From Bacillota bacterium (GTDB taxonomy: Bacteria; Bacillota; Clostridia; Lachnospirales; Lachnospiraceae): a DNA stretch of 64,000 nucleotides. Of this stretch, positions 25,538 through 35,021 are shown piece after piece (the stretch's first letter is position 1; each line of letters opens with the position of its first letter). Made by a program: the position numbers and the translations under genes. The stretch covers positions 214,821-278,820 of the forward strand of contig JAEYOQ010000059.1 of NCBI GenBank assembly GCA_023411555.1, in the 5' to 3' direction. The notes below the pieces were generated by a model. It was not told the origin of the DNA. It searched no databases and saw only the letters and a program-made list of their open reading frames with translations.

Positions 25538-25627
25538 TATTTTTTTCATGTTATAGATTAAATGTAAATTGCCATAGGTATGAATTGCCAAAGATAAATT
25601 AGTGTGAATAAATTAGCAATTTACACG

Positions 25628-25704
25628 GGAAGAAGCTACGAGGTTTGCCCCTACGTGCAAACTCCTTGTTCTTCCAGGTTATATGCTGCATCGAAGATGC
25701 AGCA
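25628..25704 (+). promoter_or_regulatory. Two hairpins in the pflB leader
   Basis: The first hairpin pairs ggaagaa (25628-25634) with ttcttcc (25669-25675) and, inside, gaggtttgc with gcaaactcc. The second is a perfect nine-base stem tgctgcatc/gatgcagca with loop GAA (25684-25704). Both lie upstream of the ribosome binding site and may stabilise the abundant pfl mRNA. No known riboswitch pattern fits. Confidence 0.5.
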
Positions 25705-25761
25705 TGCTTACCATGAGGAGAATATCAGTGCCGTGGAAGACGGTGGAAAGGATGAATTAGA

Positions 25762-27990
25762 ATGACGAGACAAGAGTGGTATGATTTTGAATCGGGTAGT
25801 TGGATGACAGAAGTTAATGTAAGGAGCTTCATTCAGCATAACTATACACCCTATGAGGGGGATGAGAGCTTTTTAGTCGGTCCTACCAATAGGACAACTG
25901 AGCTCTGGAATAAGGTTATGGAGCTGATGAAGGAAGAAAACAACAAAGGTATCCTTGAGGCTGAGACAGAAAAGCCTTCAACGATTATTGCCTTTGGACC
26001 TGGCTATCTTGATAAAGAAAAAGAAATAATAGTAGGATTTCAGACGGATAAGCCATTGAAGCGCGGTATTATGCCAAATGGCGGTATTCGTGTGGTTAAG
26101 AATGCATTATCTGCATATGGATATACATTAGATAAGAAGACAGAGGAGATCTATTCTGAGAATAGAAAGACTCATAATGATGGCGTTTTTGATGCTTATA
26201 CCGATGCAATGAAGAAAGCAAGACATACCGGTATCATCACAGGTCTTCCGGATGCTTACGGAAGAGGAAGAATTATCGGTGATTATCGTAGAGTTGCTTT
26301 GTACGGTGTTGATTTCCTAATTGAGGAGAAGATGCAGGAGAAGAAGCTTCTAGAAATTCCGATCTTAGAATCACCGGATATTCGTCTGCGCGAGGAGCTC
26401 AGTGAGCAAATTGATGCTCTGAAGCAACTGAAGGCTATGGCTGCTTCCTATGGTTATGATATCAGCGTACCTGCTAAGAACTCCTTTGAAGCTACACAGT
26501 GGACTTACTTCGCTTATCTTGGAGCAATCAAGGAGCAGGATGGTGCTGCTATGAGCTTGGGAAGAGTAAGTACTTTCCTTGATATCTACTATGAGAGAGA
26601 CTTAAAGCATAACCTGATTACAGAAGAGGAAATTCAGGAGCTGATGGATCAGTTCGTAATGAAGCTGCGTATGGTACGCTTCCTTCGTACTCCTTCCTAT
26701 AATGACCTGTTTTCCGGAGACCCTACATGGGTTACAGAATCAATCGGTGGAATGGGACTGGATGGTCGTACCTTGGTAACAAAGAGCAGCTATCGTGTCC
26801 TTCATACTCTATATAATCTGGGACCTGCTCCAGAGCCTAATCTTACCGTGCTTTGGTCTGTATCCCTACCGGATCCCTTTAAGAAATACTGTGCAAAGGT
26901 ATCCATTGATACCAGCTCTATTCAGTATGAAAGTGATGATATCATGCGTGGCTATTGGGGCGATGATTACGGTATTGCATGTTGCGTATCTGCGATGCGT
27001 CTCGGTAAGCAGATGCAATTCTTCGGTGCTCGTGCTAATCTGGCTAAGGCACTCCTTTATGCCATCAATGGTGGTAAGGACGAGATTTATGGCGATCAGG
27101 TAGCTCCTATGTTTGCACCGATTACCGGTGATTACTTGGATTATGATGAAGTAATATCTAAGTTTGATCAAACTCTGGACTGGTTAGCAGAGCTATATAT
27201 CAATACCTTGAATGTAATTCATTACATGCATGATAAGTACAATTATGAGCGTCTGCAGATGGCTCTTCATGATGTGAAAATACTGCGTACAGAGGCTTGT
27301 GGTATTGCCGGTCTTTCTGTTGTTGCTGACTCCCTATCTGCAATTAAGTATGCTAAGGTTAAGGTGATTCGTAACGAAGCAGGTCTTGCAGTGGATTATG
27401 AGATCGAAGGAGAATATCCGGCATATGGCAATAATGATGACCGTGTAGATCAGATTGCAATTGATCTCGTAGAGAAATTCATGAATAAGCTACGTAAGGT
27501 TAAGACCTATCGTGATGCAAAGCATACACTTTCAGTATTGACCATTACCTCCAATGTAGTGTATGGTAAGAAGACAGGTAATACACCAGATGGACGTAAG
27601 GCTGGTGAGCCCTTCGCACCGGGTGCTAACCCGATGCATGGAAGAGATAAGAAGGGTGCTATCGCATCTATGTCTTCCGTGGCAAAGCTTCCTTATCGTC
27701 ATGCAGAGGATGGAATCTCCTATACCTTCTCTATTGTTCCAAAGGCATTAGGAAAGAATGATGACGAGCGCAAGAATAACCTGAAGGATCTTCTGGACGG
27801 CTACTTCAGTAGTAAGGGTCATCATATCAATGTCAATGTGTTTGACCGTGAGACTTTGCTTGACGCAATGGAGCATCCGGAGAAATATCCTCAGTTAACA
27901 ATACGCGTATCCGGTTATGCAGTTAATTTCATTAAGTTGAGTCGCGAGCAGCAGCTCGATGTAATCAATCGTACCTTCCACGAACGCTAA
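25762..27990 (+). CDS. pflB: Formate C-acetyltransferase (pyruvate formate-lyase)
   Basis: The 742-residue glycyl radical enzyme cleaves pyruvate with CoA to acetyl-CoA and formate during anaerobic growth. The adjacent catalytic cysteines are Cys407-Cys408 in GIACCVSAM. The radical-bearing glycine is Gly718 in IRVSGYAVNF, followed by the usual LSREQQLDVINRTFHER terminus. Length and motifs are those of true PflB rather than glycerol or choline lyases. The ATG at 25762 follows GGAAAGGAT. The activating enzyme gene pflA follows 130 bases later, after an intercistronic hairpin. Confidence 0.97.
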   Translation: MTRQEWYDFESGSWMTEVNVRSFIQHNYTPYEGDESFLVGPTNRTTELWNKVMELMKEENNKGILEAETEKPSTIIAFGPGYLDKEKEIIVGFQTDKPLKRGIMPNGGIRVVKNALSAYGYTLDKKTEEIYSENRKTHNDGVFDAYTDAMKKARHTGIITGLPDAYGRGRIIGDYRRVALYGVDFLIEEKMQEKKLLEIPILESPDIRLREELSEQIDALKQLKAMAASYGYDISVPAKNSFEATQWTYFAYLGAIKEQDGAAMSLGRVSTFLDIYYERDLKHNLITEEEIQELMDQFVMKLRMVRFLRTPSYNDLFSGDPTWVTESIGGMGLDGRTLVTKSSYRVLHTLYNLGPAPEPNLTVLWSVSLPDPFKKYCAKVSIDTSSIQYESDDIMRGYWGDDYGIACCVSAMRLGKQMQFFGARANLAKALLYAINGGKDEIYGDQVAPMFAPITGDYLDYDEVISKFDQTLDWLAELYINTLNVIHYMHDKYNYERLQMALHDVKILRTEACGIAGLSVVADSLSAIKYAKVKVIRNEAGLAVDYEIEGEYPAYGNNDDRVDQIAIDLVEKFMNKLRKVKTYRDAKHTLSVLTITSNVVYGKKTGNTPDGRKAGEPFAPGANPMHGRDKKGAIASMSSVAKLPYRHAEDGISYTFSIVPKALGKNDDERKNNLKDLLDGYFSSKGHHINVNVFDRETLLDAMEHPEKYPQLTIRVSGYAVNFIKLSREQQLDVINRTFHER

Positions 27991-28001
27991 AATATGGGCT
28001 T

Positions 28002-28049
28002 ATGCTATATATAAGTGATAGGGTATTTATCTTCGTTTATATATAGCAT
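28002..28049 (+). promoter_or_regulatory. Intercistronic hairpin between pflB and pflA
   Basis: The arms atgctatatata (28002-28013) and tatatatagcat (28038-28049) are exact complements. There is no T-run after the stem, so it is more likely an mRNA-stability or partial-attenuation element that lets pflB exceed pflA than a full terminator. Confidence 0.5.
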
Positions 28050-28120
28050 GGTTATCATGATAAATAGATTATTACTCGATGTTAACGTAATATCTTTAGG
28101 AAAAAAGGGAGAGCTGATAG

Positions 28121-28852
28121 ATGAGTGCTTTAGGACGAATTCATTCCTTGGAGAGCTTTGGAACCGTAGATGGTCCTGGTATCCGTTTCGTCGTATTCCT
28201 ACAGGGATGTCCTCTTCGTTGCCGGTTCTGTCATAATCCTGACACCTGGGAGGTTCATAAGGGTACCGAATATACTTCAGAGCAATTATATGAAGAAATT
28301 ATTAAGTATAAATCCTACATGGATTTCTCCGGTGGAGGGGTGACCTTTACCGGAGGAGAGCCCTTGCTACAGGCAGAATTCATCCTTGAGCTTTGCAAAA
28401 AGCTGAAGGATCGTGGGATTTCAATCGCTATCGATACATCTGGCTTTATCTGGAATGATGCAGTAAAGGAAGTCTTGGAATATACCGATCTGGTACTGTT
28501 GGATATTAAGAATTATGATCCGATTGTATATAAGGAAGTCACCGGAGTTCATCTTGATCCTACTTTGAAGCTTCTTGACTATCTTCGTGAGAAGAAAATT
28601 AAGACTTGGGTAAGATATGTATTAGTACCGGGCCTGACGGACAATCTGGATAGCGTACGAAAGCTTTCTGAGCATTTAGACCAATATCCGAATGTGGAAA
28701 AGATAGAATTACTTCCTTTTCACAAGATGGGCGAGTATAAGTGGAAAGAGCTTGGGCTTAACTATACACTATCCGATACGAAGGAGCCGGATAAGGCTCT
28801 TGTTGAGGAAGTGAAGGAGATACTCGGAAGTAATGGCAAGAGAGTATCATAA
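28121..28852 (+). CDS. pflA: Pyruvate formate-lyase activating enzyme
   Basis: The 243-residue radical SAM protein uses a 4Fe-4S cluster and S-adenosylmethionine to place the glycyl radical on PflB. The cluster ligands are Cys30, Cys34 and Cys37 (CPLRCRFC), preceded by SFGTVDGPGIRFVVFLQG and followed by the GGGVTFTGGEPLLQ SAM-contact region. It lacks the extra ferredoxin-like insert of glycerol-dehydratase-type activases, which supports the PflB partnership. GGGAGAG precedes the ATG. A terminator follows. Confidence 0.96.
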   Translation: MSALGRIHSLESFGTVDGPGIRFVVFLQGCPLRCRFCHNPDTWEVHKGTEYTSEQLYEEIIKYKSYMDFSGGGVTFTGGEPLLQAEFILELCKKLKDRGISIAIDTSGFIWNDAVKEVLEYTDLVLLDIKNYDPIVYKEVTGVHLDPTLKLLDYLREKKIKTWVRYVLVPGLTDNLDSVRKLSEHLDQYPNVEKIELLPFHKMGEYKWKELGLNYTLSDTKEPDKALVEEVKEILGSNGKRVS

Positions 28853-28871
28853 ATAAATAATATATATGTTT

Positions 28872-28917
28872 AGGCATGCGATAAGGAGTGATAAACTCTG
28901 GATAGCATGCCTTTTTT
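28872..28917 (+). terminator. Terminator after pflA
   Basis: The stem aggcatgc/gcatgcct is followed by TTTTTT at 28912-28917. Confidence 0.8.
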
Positions 28918-28941
28918 GTATAAGTAGCATTATCTGGAGGA

Positions 28942-28970
28942 TTGAATTCCATCTCAAAATGTAGTAAAAT
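28942..28970 (+). promoter_or_regulatory. Predicted promoter of the chemoreceptor gene
   Basis: TTGAAT (28942-28947) and TAAAAT (28965-28970) are 17 bases apart. The pattern is of the housekeeping sigma factor; no SigD-type motility promoter is seen. Confidence 0.5.
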
Positions 28971-29032
28971 GTAAGAAAAAGTAGATAAAAGGAAATGTGC
29001 ATACTATATACTTATACATAGGAGGTATTAAA

Positions 29033-31045
29033 TTGAAAAGGCTTGTTAGTATTAAGACTAAAATATTAGTCAGCTTTATTGCGCTTATCTTGGTTACAAC
29101 CTCAGCATTAGCATATGTTATCACTTATAATGCTGGTAAGCTGATTCTTAAGAGTTCTGAGGAAGCAGCGATAATGTTAGCCAAGGAAGGGGCTAAACTG
29201 CTGAGTAGCAGAGTGAATGGTACCATGAATGTATTAAAAGCCATGTCTATCCAGAAAGGGATTGCTTCTATGGATTGGGAGGAGCAACAGAAAATTCTTT
29301 CTGAACAGTTGTCTTCCACGGATTATCTGGAGCTGGGGATTGTGTCTTTGGATGGTACCGCCCGGTATACTGACGGTTCTGAGAGCCAATTAGGAGACCG
29401 TGATTATATTAAGAAAGCCTTTAGAGGAGAAGCAAATATCTCTGATGTATTAATCAGTCGTATTACCGGGGAACCGGTAATTATGGTAGCCGTTCCGATT
29501 AAAAGATCAGAGGAAATTGTCGGAGTTTTAATCGGCAGAAGAGACGCTAATTCATTAAGTAATCTAATAAGTGATATGACCTATTCCGAACAAGGATACT
29601 CCTATATAGTGAATAATAGAGGTACCATAGTTGGTCATAAAAACAATGAGCTTGTGTTAAGCCAGTATAATCCGATCACTCTTTCGGCAGAAGATACCAG
29701 CCACATGGAGTATGCAAAGACGATTCAGACCATAATTGATAATAAGAGTGGGTATTTGAAGTATGATTATGCGGACGAGACGGGTGCTATATCTACTTTA
29801 TTCGCAGGTTATGCAGAAGTGAACGGTACCGATTGGATTCTCATTAGTACCACAGCTGAAAGTGAGGCTAGAGCTCCGATTACCATGATGGGTCGTACCG
29901 TTATGGTATTAGAATTATTAATAACTATTATCTTGGCATTTGTGATTTATTGGGGGTCAGACAGAGTGACCAGGCCAACCATAGCATTATCACATATTTC
30001 CAATCAGATTGCTAATCTTGATCTAACCATCAATATTTCGGATAAACTACTCAAGAAGAAGGATGAAAACGGTATTTTGGCACGGTCTATGCAAGAGATT
30101 ATGCAAAATCTTCGTAAAATTATTGGTGAGGTAACCGATTCTGCATTGCAGGTTTCCTCTACTGCGCAGGAATTGACGGCCACTGTCGAACAATCTGCAA
30201 CTGCTACGGAGGAAGTATCCAGGACGGTAGAGGAGATTGCGAAGGGTGCCTCCGAACAGGCAGCGAACACAGAGACAGGTTCTCATAAGGCCATCAGACT
30301 GGGTGAATATATCGAGATGAATAGTAAGCTGATGCTCCATATGAATGAAGCATCAGAAAGAGTATATGCTGTTGTAAATGATGGTATCGAAGAGGTGGAT
30401 CGATTAACACAGATTACAGAAGATAATAATAAAGCTACCAAGGAAGTCTATGACATCATCCTGAGAACTAATGAAAGTACAAGTCAGATTAGTGAGGCAA
30501 GTAATGTGATTGCATCCATTGCAGATCAGACGAATCTTCTTGCGTTGAACGCATCGATAGAGGCGGCAAGAGCAGGGGAATTAGGTAAGGGATTTGCTGT
30601 AGTTGCCGCTGAGATTAAGAAGCTTGCAGGACAATCTGCAGATTCAACGAGTTACATTGACAATATGGTGATGGAACTTCAAGAGAATGCAACAAAAGCG
30701 GTCCAGAGTATGGAAAAAATGAATGAGGTCTCCAAAGAACAGACACAAAGTGTTGATAATACAAAAAGAAAATACGAATCAATTAAGAGTGCTATGGAAA
30801 TTTCCGTTGAAGCAATGGATCAACTGAATGCTTCAGGGGGAGAGATGACGAAAGCAAAGAACGAGATTCTTGATATGCTACAAACGCTATCTGCCATAGC
30901 AGAGGAGAACGCAGCCAGTACAGAGGAAGCTTCTTCTGCAATGGTGGAACAGAGTGCGTCCATGGATGATATTGCAAAATCCAGTGAGACACTTGCTTCG
31001 CTGGCCTCTAAGCTTCAGCAGATCATCATGAGCTTTAAGCTGTAA
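29033..31045 (+). CDS. Methyl-accepting chemotaxis protein
   Basis: The 670-residue transmembrane receptor has one N-terminal helix (KILVSFIALILVTTSALAYV) and an extracellular sensor of about 250 residues resembling a double Cache domain (LGIVSLDGTARYTDGS, YSYIVNNRGTIVGHKN). A second helix (LELLITIILAFVIYW) leads to a HAMP linker and a cytoplasmic signalling hairpin with the invariant tip IADQTNLLALNASIEAARAGE. It passes ligand signals to CheA/CheW. The frame is open upstream to 28997, but AGGAGG at 29020-29025 indicates the TTG at 29033. The ligand is unknown, and no che genes are nearby. Confidence 0.93.
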   Translation: MKRLVSIKTKILVSFIALILVTTSALAYVITYNAGKLILKSSEEAAIMLAKEGAKLLSSRVNGTMNVLKAMSIQKGIASMDWEEQQKILSEQLSSTDYLELGIVSLDGTARYTDGSESQLGDRDYIKKAFRGEANISDVLISRITGEPVIMVAVPIKRSEEIVGVLIGRRDANSLSNLISDMTYSEQGYSYIVNNRGTIVGHKNNELVLSQYNPITLSAEDTSHMEYAKTIQTIIDNKSGYLKYDYADETGAISTLFAGYAEVNGTDWILISTTAESEARAPITMMGRTVMVLELLITIILAFVIYWGSDRVTRPTIALSHISNQIANLDLTINISDKLLKKKDENGILARSMQEIMQNLRKIIGEVTDSALQVSSTAQELTATVEQSATATEEVSRTVEEIAKGASEQAANTETGSHKAIRLGEYIEMNSKLMLHMNEASERVYAVVNDGIEEVDRLTQITEDNNKATKEVYDIILRTNESTSQISEASNVIASIADQTNLLALNASIEAARAGELGKGFAVVAAEIKKLAGQSADSTSYIDNMVMELQENATKAVQSMEKMNEVSKEQTQSVDNTKRKYESIKSAMEISVEAMDQLNASGGEMTKAKNEILDMLQTLSAIAEENAASTEEASSAMVEQSASMDDIAKSSETLASLASKLQQIIMSFKL

Positions 31046-31065
31046 TAAAATAGGAATGCTAACAG

Positions 31066-31105
31066 AGCATGGATCGGAGGGGGAATACCCATTTCGGTCC
31101 ATGCT
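31066..31105 (+). terminator. Hairpin after the chemoreceptor gene
   Basis: The arms agcatggatcgg and cggtccatgct close a hairpin 20 bases after the stop, followed by a poor T-run (TTGCG). It probably acts as a terminator together with the adjacent palindrome. Confidence 0.5.
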
Positions 31106-31112
31106 TTGCGTT

Positions 31113-31296
31113 CGTAAGCTACAGTTGTAGGAAAGAACAACATGCATCCCTCACACACAGGTTGCCGGACATCTTACTATTTAGTAAGCCACTATCAAAG
31201 CATAAATGTTTGCTCTTGTCTTACAAAACAGCAATCTGTCCGTCAAACAATGCATTATGGGATGCATGTTATTCTTTCCTACAGGGCTAGCTTACG
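31113..31296. repeat. Long terminal inverted repeat element (184 bases)
   Basis: The ends at 31113-31150 and 31259-31296 are 38-base inverted repeats with few mismatches, starting cgtaagct and ending catgcatccc. The 108-base centre contains CTTACTATTTAGTAAG and the segment AATCTGTCCGTCAAACAATGCAT, which is also found at 671-693 in another palindrome. It carries no open frame. This looks like a small non-autonomous mobile element or an expanded palindromic repeat. The rest of the 339-base gap holds only the hairpin before it and a short leader for the next gene. Confidence 0.6.
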
Positions 31297-31384
31297 TAAT
31301 GTAGCAGTAAAAAATTAGAGGTGGAAAATTGAGCCGGTATAGGGTAGAATGATAGGACAAAGATAGATACTGGAGAGAGTAAAT

Positions 31385-31975
31385 ATGAGAATATACCTAA
31401 TTAGACATGGTGAAACGGATTGGAATTTGCAAGGAAGATTTCAAGGAAGAGAAGATATTCCATTGAATGAGACAGGAATTGCGCAGGCAAAGCGATGTGG
31501 TGCAGCATTAGCAACAAGGCATATTCGGGCAGTAGTCACGAGTCCATTGATAAGGGCAAGGAGAACGGGAGAGATTATTGCACAGTATCTGGGAATAGAG
31601 CAGGTAATCGTTGAGGAGGGCATTACGGAGCGTGATTTTTCCAAAGTGTCTGGGATGACACCAGCGGAGAGAGAAGCCTTTTATGCATCCGGGCAGAAGA
31701 ATGATACGGAGCCTTGGGAAAAGCTGAGGGAGCGTATGTTTTCGAGTCTAAAAAGCTATGGTGAGCAATTTCCTAAGGATGATATTATAATGGTATCCCA
31801 TGGGGCTTCCATCAACTGCGTATTGGCAGAGCTTAGCGGAGGGACAACCGGAACGGGTAAAATCATTCTTAAAAACACCTGTATCAATATCATTCATTAT
31901 GAAGAGGGCAGATTTCATCTGGGAGAATTCAATCTGACACCGGAGGAGTTTATGGCACTGAATAGCGGATGCTAA
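31385..31975 (+). CDS. Histidine phosphatase family protein (phosphoglycerate-mutase-like)
   Basis: The 196-residue protein opens with the phosphohistidine motif LIRHGETDWN and has the companion R and E residues (TSPLIRARRTGEI, ITERDFSKVSG) and the second histidine in MVSHGASINCVL. The size and single domain fit the broad branch of phosphatases acting on phosphosugars, nucleotides or cobalamin precursors (CobC/PhoE type). Specificity is not determinable. GGAGAG precedes the ATG. It is monocistronic, followed by a consensus promoter for the next operon. Confidence 0.88.
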   Translation: MRIYLIRHGETDWNLQGRFQGREDIPLNETGIAQAKRCGAALATRHIRAVVTSPLIRARRTGEIIAQYLGIEQVIVEEGITERDFSKVSGMTPAEREAFYASGQKNDTEPWEKLRERMFSSLKSYGEQFPKDDIIMVSHGASINCVLAELSGGTTGTGKIILKNTCINIIHYEEGRFHLGEFNLTPEEFMALNSGC

Positions 31976-31990
31976 ATTCTGGATTTTGTG

Positions 31991-32019
31991 TTGACATAGA
32001 TGAATTACAGTGATAAAAT
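31991..32019 (+). promoter_or_regulatory. Promoter of the ABC-2 exporter operon
   Basis: TTGACA (31991-31996) and TAAAAT (32014-32019) have an exact 17-base spacer, making this one of the strongest promoters in the window. Confidence 0.7.
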
Positions 32020-32051
32020 GTATTCTCGCTTGAATAAATATTTACCACGGG

Positions 32052-32107
32052 TTTTCTTGGCAAAATCCAAGGAAAAAAGTGTACCTGTCAGGTACACCGT
32101 CGCTTGG
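32052..32107 (+). promoter_or_regulatory. Leader with competing hairpins upstream of the ABC-2 exporter
   Basis: The segment ccaagg (32067-32072) can pair with tcttgg (32055-32060) or with cttgg (32103-32107), which are mutually exclusive. Between them lies a near-perfect palindrome gtgtacctg-t-caggtacac (32079-32097). The arrangement resembles an attenuator or a protein-bound leader. No known riboswitch class is recognised. Confidence 0.4.
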
Positions 32108-32146
32108 CAAGATATTTGAAAAAATATTACTACCAGGAGGAATAAC

Positions 32147-33121
32147 ATGATTAAGGTTGAACACATCTCTAAGACCTTCAAGGTCAGCCGGCGTAATGCC
32201 GGATTTTCTGAAGCATTCAAGGCTTTATTTCATAAGCAGTATGAATGCATCAAAGCACTCGATGATATCTCCTTTCAGATCGAAGAGGGGGAGATGGTCG
32301 GGTATATCGGTCCCAACGGTGCAGGCAAAAGCAGTACAATCAAGGTATTAAGCGGTATATTGACTCCGGATGGAGGACATTGCAGCATCGACGGAAGAGT
32401 TCCCTGGAAAGACAGAACAGCACATGTGAAAGAGATTGGAGTAGTCTTCGGTCAACGTTCCCAGCTATGGTGGGATGTGCCTGTTATTGATTCCTTCGAG
32501 CTTCTAAGGGACATTTACAGAATTCCTACACAAACCTACAACAATAATCTTGAGGAGCTTGTTACTCTACTGAATTTATCTGAGATTGTAAGAACTCCTG
32601 CGAGACAGCTTTCTCTGGGGCAACGAATGCGCTGTGAGATAGCGGCATCCTTGCTTCACAGCCCTAAGATTCTATTCCTGGACGAGCCGACCATTGGCCT
32701 CGATGCGGTATCGAAGCTAGCAGTGCGAGACTTTATATTGGAACGGAATCGGGTTCATAAGACAACAGTCATTCTAACCACCCATGATATGCAGGATATC
32801 GAGACCTTAACTAAGAGAATCATTCTGATTGGAAAAGGAAGAATCCTAATGGATGGTAACCTGGAGGATATTCGGAAACAGTTCGCCACAAATAAGCTTC
32901 TGACAGTGGAGCATGGAGGCGGTACTATTATACCCGGTGAGGGTATGCGGGCTGTTTCAGTCAGTAATCAGCTGGCCTTGTTCGATATTGATCTATCAAA
33001 GCTTATGGTATCGGATGCGATTAAGAGGATTTCAGACCAGGTGGAGGTAATCGATCTGTCAGTTGATGGTCCCTCTATTGATGAGGTAGTGGCTAAGCTT
33101 TACCAGCAATATCAAATATAA
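32147..33121 (+). CDS. ABC-2 type exporter, ATP-binding subunit
   Basis: The 324-residue ATPase has Walker A GPNGAGKSS, signature LSLGQRMR, Walker B ILFLDEPTIGLD and the switch histidine in LTTHDMQD, plus a C-terminal extension of about 90 residues. Together with the next two genes it matches the three-gene ABC-2 system (COG4586, COG4587, COG3694) that includes viologen exporters. It would energise export of a lipophilic or cationic compound; the natural substrate is unknown. AGGAGG at 32135-32140 sets the start. Confidence 0.92.
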   Translation: MIKVEHISKTFKVSRRNAGFSEAFKALFHKQYECIKALDDISFQIEEGEMVGYIGPNGAGKSSTIKVLSGILTPDGGHCSIDGRVPWKDRTAHVKEIGVVFGQRSQLWWDVPVIDSFELLRDIYRIPTQTYNNNLEELVTLLNLSEIVRTPARQLSLGQRMRCEIAASLLHSPKILFLDEPTIGLDAVSKLAVRDFILERNRVHKTTVILTTHDMQDIETLTKRIILIGKGRILMDGNLEDIRKQFATNKLLTVEHGGGTIIPGEGMRAVSVSNQLALFDIDLSKLMVSDAIKRISDQVEVIDLSVDGPSIDEVVAKLYQQYQI

Positions 33122-33252
33122 TAATACTCAGATACCCACTCTTAAGGTTAAGAGAGGGAAATTGTCATGCCCATTTATCGTTATAAGGGGCAGTAAGAGA
33201 TCACTTTAATCCTACTGATATGGGTATGAACTGAGGATAGGAGTTGATTAAT

Positions 33253-34086
33253 TTGAATAGAGAAATGACTCAGAAGTTCGGTATCAGTAAATATACCTCT
33301 CTTTTTCGTATGAAATTTACCGCCGGTTTACAATACCGAGCCGCTGCGGCCGCCGGCATTGCTACTCAATTTGTATGGGGAATTATGAGTATACTGCTTT
33401 ATAAAGCCTTCTATGAGGCTGACCCGAACTCCTTTCCCATGAGCTTTCAGGCCCTATCGTCCTATATATGGCTGCAGCAGGCGTTTTTAGCCCTGTTTAT
33501 GGGTTGGTTCTTTGAAAATGATATTTTTAGTACGATAACAGAGGGGGGGATTGCATATGAGCTCTGCAGACCTCTTGATATCTACTATATGTGGTTTTTC
33601 AGAACCATGGCAAACCGATTGGCAAAGGCTGTGCTTCGTTGTATGCCCATCCTGATATTTGCAGCCTTTCTACCTGCACCATATGGTATTAGTCTGCCTG
33701 AGAGCTCGAGTGCTGGGATTTGGTTTGTGATAACGACAATACTAGGCTTTTTGGTTGTAGTCTCTTATAGCATGCTAGTCTATATAGCCACCTTTTATAC
33801 CTTCTCCCCCTTGGGGGTAAGAATGGTCTCGGTGTCTTTGGTAGAATTTTTTGCAGGTGCTGTGATACCCATACCCTTCTTACCTGAAGGTATGAGACAA
33901 GTAGTAGAGCTTCTTCCCTTTGCCTCAATGCAAAATATCCCACTTCGTATATATACAGGAGATATTATTGGAGTGGATATTTTGGTAAGAGTAGCCTTGC
34001 AGCTATTTTGGATTGTATTACTTATGTGGTGTGGGAAGCGGTTAATGGGACATGCTCTTAAGCGAGTTGTTGTGCAAGGTGGCTAA
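33253..34086 (+). CDS. ABC-2 type exporter, permease subunit 1
   Basis: The 277-residue protein has six predicted helices and the fold of the COG4587/ABC2_membrane_6 permeases (YRAAAAAGIATQFVWGIMSILLYKAFYE; GGIAYELCRPLDIYYMWFFR). The frame is open from a TTG at 33244, but AGGAG at 33239-33243 leaves proper spacing only for the TTG at 33253. The ATG at 33265 is a further possibility. It works with the preceding ATPase and following permease. The 131-base gap before it contains an imperfect inverted repeat around ATACCCA/TGGGTAT. Confidence 0.85.
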   Translation: MNREMTQKFGISKYTSLFRMKFTAGLQYRAAAAAGIATQFVWGIMSILLYKAFYEADPNSFPMSFQALSSYIWLQQAFLALFMGWFFENDIFSTITEGGIAYELCRPLDIYYMWFFRTMANRLAKAVLRCMPILIFAAFLPAPYGISLPESSSAGIWFVITTILGFLVVVSYSMLVYIATFYTFSPLGVRMVSVSLVEFFAGAVIPIPFLPEGMRQVVELLPFASMQNIPLRIYTGDIIGVDILVRVALQLFWIVLLMWCGKRLMGHALKRVVVQGG

Positions 34087-34222
34087 TTTGCTAATGACTA
34101 AGTCGCCTAATGTGTGAGGGCACAGGACATAAGCTAGCTCAAGACTTATATCTGTGTTTTCGAGATTAGATATATGTGCCGTGGCTCAACTTCATAGGTC
34201 TGCGGCAGAATTGAGGAGTAGT

Positions 34223-34999
34223 ATGAAGCTTTATATGAAATTTTTCGGGATACATCTAAAGGGTGCCATGCAATACAAGTTATCCTTTTTATTGACTACC
34301 ATAGGTCAGTTTTTGGTGTCCTTTAATGTATTTCTAGGTATATTATTCATGTTTGATCGTTTTCATGAAGTAAAGGGTTATGGCTTCAGTGAAGTGCTTT
34401 TGTGCTTTTCCATTATATTGATGAGCTTCTCCCTGGCAGAGATGTTTATGAGAGGTTTTGATCTTTTTGATTCAACAATCAGCAACGGAGAGTTTGATCG
34501 GATATTACTCCGGCCACGAAGCACTATTTTGCTGGTCATATCAGGTAAAATTGAATTTACCCGCTTTGGTAGAATGCTGCAGGCAATTCTAATGCTTGCT
34601 TATGGTGTTGCAGCCTCTGATATAGACTGGGATTGGATTAAAATAATTACCCTCCTGCTTATGATTATAGGAGGAACCGTAATCTTTGGCTGTCTTTTTA
34701 TTATCTATGCCAGCATCTGCTTCTTCACCCTGGAGGGGCTGGAATTTATGAATATCCTGACCGACGGTGCCAGGGAGTTTGGTAGATATCCGATCGGAGT
34801 CTATGGTAAAAGGGTCCTTAGATTTTGTACTTTTTTAGTACCTTACACCTTGTTTCAGTATTACCCTTTTCTTTATCTGATCGGAAGGGTAAGCTCCTGG
34901 ACCTATATGTTCTTGCCTATCTTAGGTTGTCTATATTTATTACCTTGCCTTTTGCTATGGAGATATGGGGTAAGACATTATAAATCAACTGGATCCTGA
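34223..34999 (+). CDS. ABC-2 type exporter, permease subunit 2
   Basis: The 258-residue membrane protein matches the COG3694 partner permease. It has an N-terminal helix after MKLYMKFFGIHLKGAMQYK and the conserved cytoplasmic segment ISNGEFDRILLRPRSTILLV, similar in role to the corresponding loop of its partner. An upstream start at 34154 is in frame, but TTGAGGAG at 34211-34218 supports the ATG at 34223. A TGCCG/CGGCA hairpin precedes the ribosome binding site. It completes a heterodimeric exporter. Confidence 0.87.
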   Translation: MKLYMKFFGIHLKGAMQYKLSFLLTTIGQFLVSFNVFLGILFMFDRFHEVKGYGFSEVLLCFSIILMSFSLAEMFMRGFDLFDSTISNGEFDRILLRPRSTILLVISGKIEFTRFGRMLQAILMLAYGVAASDIDWDWIKIITLLLMIIGGTVIFGCLFIIYASICFFTLEGLEFMNILTDGAREFGRYPIGVYGKRVLRFCTFLVPYTLFQYYPFLYLIGRVSSWTYMFLPILGCLYLLPCLLLWRYGVRHYKSTGS

Positions 35000-35021
35000 T
35001 CCAATAGTAAGCGGTATCTTA

